Positions 57,224 to 64,000 of a DNA stretch of 64,000 nt are shown here, in pieces (the stretch's first letter is position 1; the number at the start of each line of letters is the position of its first letter). Source of the stretch: Triticum aestivum. Taxonomy: Eukaryota; Streptophyta; Magnoliopsida; Poales; Poaceae. Location of the stretch: assembly GCF_018294505.1 (NCBI RefSeq), contig NC_057802.1:315547816-315611815 (forward strand), written 5' to 3'. The notes under the pieces were generated by a model that was not told the DNA's origin, did no database searches, and saw only the letters and a program-made list of their open reading frames with translations. The translations under genes and the position numbers were made by a program.

Positions 57224-59009
57224 CTACATGTCCTCCTCCAGGTTCCAGTCCCAGGTGTTCTTCATGGATGGCACGATCCATAGCGGTGGGCAACGGGAAT
57301 CATTGTCACGGATTTCTAGTCCGGTTCCACACGATGGAGACTCATCCAAGCTGAAGCGGCATAAATCAGGGATAGCGTGTCCCAGTATGTCGTTCATCTG
57401 GCGGTGCACACGGAAGACACAACCATGCTTCATGAACGGAAGGCCTTCCGTGTCGTGCACGGAAGGTGGCATCCGCTTCACAATGGGGTAGCTGTCCCCA
57501 ATGAAAAGCGAGTACTCTCCAAGAGTGTTCCTCGGCACCCACGTAGCATCACGGGGGTCGAACTCGGCGCCGTTCATCTTGTACATGCGACATCTCATAT
57601 CTGGACACATGGTGAAATACATAGTCAAGGTCCATGCATAATAATCTTGTGCTCAAATATGGCGGTCAGTAATACTGTGCAGCAAATAGTACTACTCCGG
57701 TATAGAGGAAGTAAAATAACCGGCTTATTATATATAGCCACTGTTGGCTACATGGATGAGATAGTAAGACATGGAAAAACAAAAATGGTGGCAGCTAGTG
57801 GGTTCAAGTCTTCAAGGGCGTAGCTAGCTATACGCGTCCTCCAAGGTAAAAAGTGCTCCTACTAGTATGTAAGTAGAGTACTAGTAAAACAATGAAAGAG
57901 AAGGCGAGAGGGTTAAAAAAATGGAATACCTGGGTAGATGGTGACGGTCTGATCGTGGTAGATTATGTGACCATGTTGCACATCAGTGGTACCATGGGTA
58001 ACGACTGCTAAGATAGTTGATCCCAATATGCCAAAGTCAGCTGCAAGGTTCCAGGTTAGACCGAATCGCGGATGCAAATGCACATCCAGGACCGGCGATC
58101 TTATTTTGATCGCGGGATGACTGGTCCTTGCAAAATAATGGAGTACCGTTAGGGATGCAAATGATGGTTTGTGCATTCCATTTGTAATCTCCCGTACCGT
58201 AGGATGGCAAGCAGATGAAACAAGTCCCCTGGCTTGTCACCGCGAAGATGCAGCCTAGATGGTGCACGGCGTCTTCGAACGTGTAGGGGTACAAATCTGC
58301 CGCCGCCAACATGCGCCAGCCTCTGCCGTTACTGCCTCTTGCATTGATGGAAATCCTTATGTCGAACACCGCGATGAGATAGTAATCGTCGTAGCCGCGT
58401 CGCTTTGTCGGCAAGTCCGCAATTGCTATCTTCTTCAATCTCATGTAGGCATCATCATATGTATTCAAGCCTAGCCAGTCCGGAAGGCCGATCCCAATGG
58501 TGGAGAAGGGGTCTACCGGAACGGCCGCACTGCTGTGGATGTTGCGCAAAATGATGGTGGTATCCGGCCGAAGGTATGCAAGCCAATCTTCGTTGGCACC
58601 GACCCAGACCTATATATAAGACAGTGGGCAGCGGAGAAATTACGGGATGGAAATGGAATAACTAAGTACTACATGATCAAACTCCATTACTGACCTGCTC
58701 ATCGGACAAAATCCGACTACCTCTCAACGTCGGCAACTCTAGCGGAGTCAATGTGCAACCATGGCCAGGGAGCGGTGGACTGTTCGAAGGATTGTCCCAT
58801 AGAAGAACCTTCTCCTTGAGGACGCATGCAAGACCAACAAGCATGGCCTTTTCCCAAGCCATTTTAAGCACCGTCTTGAAATAGTTGGTGCAGGAAGCAC
58901 CGAGTCTTGCAACGGTGAGGACGTCGGAGCGGCGTGCGATTTCTCCCAGAGGATCGTCGTCCAAGGTCTCCCAGCCCCGACGAGGAGGAGAACCGCCTGG
59001 CGAATCCAT
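57224..59009 (-). pseudogene. F-box/DUF295 gene copy 2 (probably frameshifted)
   Basis: Start ATG at 59009 (MDSPGGSPPRRGWETLDDDP). Exon 1 (59009-58695) holds the F-box (LGEIARRSDVLTVARLGASC) and ends GAGCAG|GTCAGTAA. Exon 2 starts at 58609 after ATATATAG (VWVGANEDWLAYLRPDTTII) and carries DUF295 sequence (PTKRRGYDDYYLIAVFDIRI, FEDAVHHLGCIFAVTSQGTC). Around 58110-58150 the coding pattern moves to another frame (LHPRFGLTWNLAADFGILGS), which ends at a good donor, CTACCCAG|GTATTC (57927). A last exon (about 57605-57224, after TGTCCAG) reads CRMYKMNGAEFDP, TLGEYSLFIGDSYPIVKR and ends WNLEEDM-stop. If the shift is real the gene is dead. If it is a sequencing error or a missed small intron, the gene is intact. 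Confidence 0.8.
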
Positions 59010-59656
59010 GGGAGCAGCGACGAACTACCTTCTCTTCGGGGGGAGGGGAACTGGCGAGGAGGAGATAAGAGCGTAGTAACCGCAGGGCCTCGTCCCGTCC
59101 AACTGTAGATCATTCCTTCCAACTGTAGTGAAGGGGTGAGGCTATTATTTACTACTAGTACTAACATTATGGGACGTTATGGGATTGCATTATACTGTAA
59201 ATAATAGCACTAGTAAGAAATTTTTGGCACTAGCTAGTAGTTTTTGGCATGGACTAAGAAATTATGGGTATGTTTTTGCTATTTTCTGTACACGCCAACT
59301 AGTGTCAAAAAACGTCTTACATTATGTGACGGAGGAGTACGTACTCGTACTGTAGCAGTACTAGTACTACTTTCTCAACTAGTAGTGCGAGGGTAGTACT
59401 AGTGCTATGTACTGTACTTCTAGTATAGTGCACCAGTTTTGAACTCTTGAATCTCAGGGCCAAGGAGCTACAGTTGGAAGTGGAGGGTACTACTGTTCTC
59501 TAGAACCATCGTTGTACTATCAATGCAGGGAAAGTACACTTGCGTAGTGGCCTAGTGAGTACTTTCGGTGCTCTATTCAGCCGCTCCTCTCACGTAGCTG
59601 GCCTACTCAGCCGCTCCTCTCACGCACACACTAGCAGCCTGTTTATCAGCGACGGT
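59010..59656. other. upstream of F-box copy 2, with Stowaway-like half
   Basis: ACTAGTGTCAAAAAACGTCT, then TACATTATGTGACGGAGGAG (59298-59337), is the right half of a common Stowaway MITE (ends normally GGGACGGAGGGAGTA). Near 59166, CATTATGGGACG may be the left end, with about 130 bp of foreign sequence between. TAGTAGTTTTTGGCATGGAC near 59234 recurs near 61600. 59340-59420 is rich in CTAGTACT words. Confidence 0.55.
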
Positions 59657-60004
59657 NNNNNNNNNNNNNNNNNNNNNNNNNNNNNNNNNNNNNNNNNNNN
59701 NNNNNNNNNNNNNNNNNNNNNNNNNNNNNNNNNNNNNNNNNNNNNNNNNNNNNNNNNNNNNNNNNNNNNNNNNNNNNNNNNNNNNNNNNNNNNNNNNNNN
59801 NNNNNNNNNNNNNNNNNNNNNNNNNNNNNNNNNNNNNNNNNNNNNNNNNNNNNNNNNNNNNNNNNNNNNNNNNNNNNNNNNNNNNNNNNNNNNNNNNNNN
59901 NNNNNNNNNNNNNNNNNNNNNNNNNNNNNNNNNNNNNNNNNNNNNNNNNNNNNNNNNNNNNNNNNNNNNNNNNNNNNNNNNNNNNNNNNNNNNNNNNNNN
60001 NNNN
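59657..60004. other. assembly gap (348 N)
   Basis: Undetermined bases. On the left GCCGCTCCTCTCACG occurs twice (59579 and 59610), and on the right is a LINE-like 3' end. Confidence 0.95.
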
Positions 60005-60107
60005 TTCCATTTGTGGAGGTGTAATGGATCTCGTCGAACTTTGTTAGTTGTTCCTTCTTCATGAATGAGATGAAGCAAAGCTTTTGCCTCCGCTTCAAAA
60101 AAAACAC
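60005..60107 (+). mobile_element. LINE-like 3' end with short A-tail
   Basis: ATGGATCTCGTCGAACTTTG, then AATGAGATGAAGCAAAGCTT and TTGCCTCCGCTTCAAAAAAA. The GCAAAGCTTTTGCC-before-A-tail form is typical of 3' ends of Triticeae non-LTR retrotransposons. The body would lie in the gap or be 5'-truncated. No target duplication was established. Confidence 0.6.
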
Positions 60108-60790
60108 GTAAAGAGGAATTTCTTTTATAGTAGAGCCGATAATGGAGTGAAGTCCATGCGTGCAACGCCACAAGCTACAGAGTAGTAGTAGAGCATTTTA
60201 CATACAGAGCCATATTGCACAGTTCCCAATGCCCCGCCAGGCTTTTCCGGCTCCTCGGGCTTAATTGGGAGGCGCTAGTTTAAATATGCTACTAGCTGAT
60301 GAGGAAGCTGCAAGCGAGGTGCGGCTAGGGCGAGCACGCGAGCCACGAGATGCTGGGAAGGAAAACCCGTTCACGTGGCTAGGCTATCCAGTGCACCTAG
60401 ATTGTGGTGCCGCACGTCCGTTTGACTTCAAAACTCAAACTACCCGTGTAAAATATTGGCTCGCAACGAAGTTACTATTTAAAAAAAGGCCACCGTGCGT
60501 TCGGCCGGGATCGAACCCACAAAATAAGGTATACACTCCCGCGACCACTAGTAGTACTCGTTGGAGTACAACGCAACCTAGAATCGCCTTTCGTCGCTAG
60601 TGGTACATTGTTCCTTACAAGAAACCCCTATTAATGCAAGAAACCACTGATAATGCCAAGAAACTACTACCACTTGCATACGTGGTAGACTTAAGATAAG
60701 ACTACCTTATCAACCATTATACATGCTCTTACCAACCAGCCCTACCAAGAAACGACTACTCTACAAAGTGTCGTTATAGGCACGTTTCAA
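60108..60790. other. intergenic, possible SINE-type box B
   Basis: The minus strand at about 60522-60510 reads GGGTTCGATCCCG, matching the RNA polymerase III box B consensus, followed by a short T run. A matching box A is not convincing. The 111-codon frame across 60265-60600 has no domain and is not supported as a gene. Confidence 0.35.
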
Positions 60791-60795
60791 CCCAT

Positions 60796-60910
60796 GGCCC
60801 TGTTTGGATACATTTGTTGTCAATCTAATCCTGCCATCCAAACACCACTTTGGTTAGAGTTAGTTCAAGGTTAGAATCTAACCTCTGACTTAGAGTATCC
60901 AAATAGGGCC
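60796..60910. mobile_element. 115-bp MITE
   Basis: Terminal inverted repeats GGCCCTGTTTGGATAC (60796-60811) and GTATCCAAATAGGGCC (60895-60910) match with one mismatch. The GGGCCTGTTTGG-type end is common among hAT- or PIF-derived MITEs. No clear TSD is visible, so the superfamily is open. Confidence 0.75.
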
Positions 60911-61860
60911 CGTGTCGCCCATTAAGTCAACGCCTTCTATTCGACCGGGCGTTATGACTTGTGGGACCTACATGTTAGTCTGCAAAAAAATCCCCGAGCG
61001 ACCTCCTACCTCCGGCCCGTCCACCTAGTCATCCTCGGCCATGGGACGCAGCTACCGCCGCTGGCAGAAGGCGAGGTCAAAACCACCGGCGGTGCGAAGC
61101 TCATCTTGCGGCAGCCCGGATGCCAGCTCCATCCGACGCTCACGGCCGCTAGCTAGCCAAGATAGCTCCATCCAGCTGCTTGTCTGCAAGGTTTGCTAGC
61201 TAGATTGGCACGACGGCGCGGCGGCTTGCTCGCGCGCGCCGCGCTAAGGCCAGCCATCTGGCTCGAGTGATGGCCAGCACGGCGGCTTGCTCGCTCGTGA
61301 GTCATGCTCGGGCCAGCCTGCCAACCCGTGCGGAGGCCAGCGCGGCGTCCGACCCGTCCGGCGGAGCGGCGGCCAACTCGTTCATCACCGGCGCCACCGA
61401 CGAACACGCATCAGCACTGTTTGAAGTAATGTTCAGGAAAAATAATGTTTTGAGGGGGAATAACAGGATAGAAGGTCAGATGTGGGTCCCTCGTGTCAAC
61501 GATCAAACAAAATGTGTTGGTTTAAGCTGCCTCGTCAGCACGGACGTGTGGGCCAACCCTGTCATAAATGGGTTTAAACTAACCTAATTGGTAGGTAGTA
61601 GTTTTTGGCGTGGATTAAGAAATTTTGGGTATGTTTTTGCTATTTTTTGTACAATAGATTCTTCCTAGGGCTGGTTGAAAGTGGTAGTTTTTTGTTAAAT
61701 ACTCTACATATTGTAAGTAGGAGTGAAAGTTAAGCTTTGGAACACAATAAGCAAGGCTAGTTACATAGTGCACATGTGTACATGATTGAAAGTAAATATC
61801 AACCATGAGTGACTAATATCTTGATGGAAAACTCAAAACTATGGAATACTAGGGGAAAAA
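60911..61860. other. intergenic, GC-rich then AT-rich
   Basis: 61190-61420 is GC-rich with a diverged duplication (GGCGGCTTGCTCGC near 61220 and 61281). The open frames on both strands show no domain. 61595-61655 repeats the TAGTAGTTTTTGGC...TTTTTGCTATTTT segment of 59234. No gene is supported. Confidence 0.4.
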
Positions 61861-61864
61861 ATTG

Positions 61865-62650
61865 CATGGTTGGAAATACTAGCAATGTTCATGTGCGTTG
61901 CAACGAATCATAATTAGAATAATACTTATGCACAAACTTGATACAAAACACTCTAATTTTGATATACATATATCACTAGAGATATATTATGTTTCAATTA
62001 GAATATATTCCTTGGGCTGTTTTGGTGAGGTCAGGGAGAGATGTGGTTGGTTTTAAGATACTAATTATGGGTTTTTCTGCAAATTGGTAGACAAGTGGGA
62101 TGTTTGTGAGAAAAGGAAACAACTTACCTCACAGTCGTTAGATGTAGATCTAATGGTCACAAACGACGGATGGCAGACACACCATCATCACCAACTTAGT
62201 CTTCTGTAGGAGTACTAGCATGATCCGTGCATTGCACGGAACATCAAGATGCATTTTTTTTATAAAAACACTCGTTGTGATTGACCCATGCGGGAGTAAT
62301 CCCATGTGTAAAAACTAATGATATCTCGAGAAATAGGAGATAAGGTGAAGAGGAGTGGGGCGTGGTGGTGATTGGTGGTCGGACTGAGCGGAGGCATGGG
62401 GATTGATGACGCCGGCAGCAGCCACCAGGCCAGTTTGTTCCAGAGGCTTCCTTTCTTAATTGCTCAACAATGAGGTTGTTGGAGATAAAGATGAACGAGG
62501 GAAGGCCTTGTCTGCAAATGTGGAGAGGGGTGCGGGTATCTTTTAGTTTAATTTCCATCAGTCAGATATAGATCGGACGGTCTATATTGCAAGATGGCAC
62601 GTGTACCATCATCACCAACTCGGTTTTTTATAAGAGAAGAAATATAAGTA
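61865..62650. repeat. diverged repeat pair with palindromic motif
   Basis: GGCAGACACACCATCATCAC (62173) and GGCACGTGTACCATCATCAC (62597) end two related segments. 62227-62241 is CCGTGCATTGCACGG, palindromic around one T. TGTGCGTTGCAACGAATCAT (61892) is a word common in grass interspersed repeats. No coding sequence and no superfamily assigned. Confidence 0.5.
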
Positions 62651-62944
62651 TGGAGATACAAAAGTATTATCGATACTTGTTTCCGTAAACTAGCATCTAC
62701 ATTCTATTCAACGCCTCAGCATGTGAGGCCTTAGCACAATGACTTCTCGACTGTGTAAAACAAAGGTTTTCCCGTCGCCGATAAGGAGGGGGTGACGGCG
62801 GCGCGCTTTTTGGCTTGCTCTAGTCCTAGTAGTCATACTAGGTGGTTTAAGCACGTTTAGATTTATTCTTTTTCACGTCTCGTGTTCGCCGTACTGCCAT
62901 GACTGTTGGTGAATAGATGGTAAGTTATTCATGGGGAAACCCTT

Positions 62945-63381
62945 GTTGAGCGTGTTTGCAAGAGAGAGAGAGAGACAGTGTGCGGTGTGATATGTCTGGA
63001 GACTGAGGCAATGATAACAGATTCTTTGTGTCTATGTGTGCGGAGGATAGAGAGAGACATGTACATGGGGCTTTGTGTTGTGTAACATGGAGACACATAT
63101 ACATAATTAGAGAGTGAGTGTGCGAGATACACATGCGGACATGGGGAGAGATGAGGATCCAGATTAATGGGTGTTTGTGCGTGTCTGTGTGTGTTTGTGC
63201 GCGCATTTGTGTGTGAGAGGGAGTGTGTGTATGTGGAGTAGAGAGACCACTAATGATGTAAACCAAGTATAAGGGAAGGGGGAATGGTGTGACATGTGTA
63301 GTAGCGGGATAGCATGGGTGCGGGCGGGGGGAGCAGACTATTTGGAAGAGACATCGATTGTGTGTGGGAGATGGGTGTGAG

Positions 63382-63417
<36 letters not shown>

Positions 63418-64000
63418 AGCGACGGAGAGAGAGAGAGAGAGGAAGAGAGGGGGCGTTTGTGTCCATAAATGGCGTATAGATAGGGAGACAATGTTGATGT
63501 TGTTTGAAATTGGCCTATGTACGGAGACGCAAGGGAAGCGAGTCATCGTGTGTGTGATAGTGACTTCATGAGAGATCTAGAATAGATGGTGTAGAGAACA
63601 AGGTGCGAGATCGAGAACGATGATACATTAGGGAGCTATGGAAAGAGTCACGACATATATGTATACAGGGAGGAGCTGGGGCGGGTCCGCATGTGGGAGA
63701 GATAGAAAGAGGAGAGTGGTGCACAAGGAGACAAAGTGTGCTTGTTTTCAGTGGGGGTGGTGTGTGAGGTGAGTGTGCATGAACCACATAACTAGGGAGA
63801 TAGACGTTTGGGGCCGACGTTTTGTGTGTATGGGAAAGATACACTCTACATAGTGCATGTGCTTGGGAAAGAGAGATGCCGGGAGACCTAGCTAGAGAGT
63901 GGGGGAAGAGATGTGTGCATGCCCAAGAGATAAAGTGATAGAGACCTATATTGGGGTCCGGACTTTAGAAGAGAGAGGGGTGTTAATGTGCTCGTGTGTT
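62945..64000. repeat. purine-rich simple-sequence tract, (GA)n and (GT)n
   Basis: For over 1 kb the + strand is dominated by G and A with TGTG words. (GA)n runs lie at 62964-62975, 63383-63414 and 63427-63441, and GTGTGTTTGTGCG-like runs at 63170-63240. The long frames on either strand are by-products of this composition. Confidence 0.85.

Noticed and set aside
59540..60173. Frames spanning the 59657-60004 gap
   Set aside because: They consist mostly of undetermined bases.
60500..60530. tRNA gene suggested by GGGTTCGATCCCG on the minus strand
   Set aside because: Only a box B-like match. No cloverleaf, anticodon arm or convincing box A was found, so it is kept only as a weak SINE hint.
62925..63844. 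Ser/Leu/His-rich frames of up to 188 codons
   Set aside because: They are translations of (GA)n and (GT)n simple sequence.
1..64000. CRISPR arrays, operons, prophage or bacterial defence genes
   Set aside because: There is nothing of the kind. The repeats have transposon termini, introns are present, and the gene families are those of plants.

Overview
This window is intergenic chromatin from a large grass genome, most likely a Triticeae species (wheat, Aegilops or a relative). The evidence is an Angela/BARE-1-type LTR, Athila-type LTRs that open with a GATACGTctccaACGTATC hairpin, CACTA transposons, Stowaway-type ends, introns, and TATA boxes with no bacterial-style gene order. Family names are from memory of Triticeae repeats, not from a search. 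Target-site duplications (TSDs) were read directly from the sequence.

Nest (1-44853). The base layer is a decayed Ty1/Copia element on the + strand, seen only as pieces at 32310-32407, 34002-34120 and 44705-44853. It was hit by three elements: an Athila-type LTR of which only the last 20 bp remain here (32290-32309), a solo LTR of similar type (32408-33996, TSD TTTTG), and a full-length Tekay-type chromovirus (34121-44699, TSD GAACC). A Tat-lineage Gypsy element ('Tat2', minus strand, 11516-32289) sits in the 20-bp LTR remnant. Tat2 was hit twice. A second Tat element ('Tat1', minus strand, about 3616-11515) entered its 3' LTR, and a non-autonomous Athila-type element (19792-31176, TSD GTCCT) entered its gag codons. 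That Athila-type element was in turn hit by a 4265-bp TG...CA element (22430-26694, TSD CATTA). A CACTA transposon end (to 3615) abuts Tat1. Next to it lies a broken minus-strand gene that a solo Angela-type LTR cut in two (590-2306, TSD GCGCT).

Gene-related half (44854-64000). An LTR-like fragment is followed by a promoter and first coding exon (46360-46593) of an unrecognised gene. A CACTA transposon start (46969) lies in its predicted intron. The CACTA subterminal region holds minisatellites and three tandem copies of a roughly 0.7-kb unit. Beyond it are a two-exon NAC-domain pseudogene (51609-52350, minus) and two minus-strand F-box/DUF295 genes (53461-55172 and 57224-59009). The first of these is broken and the second probably is. 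The right end holds MITE remains, a LINE 3' end, two assembly gaps (52897-53169 and 59657-60004) and a purine-rich simple-sequence tract.

Almost every protein-coding unit is damaged. Intact frames worth attention are a 247-residue upstream ORF in the Tekay element, an antisense ORF with its own TATA box in Tat2, and small acidic exons in the 4.3-kb element. Many premature stops are TAG where a CAG glutamine codon is expected. This is consistent with deamination at methylated CHG sites.
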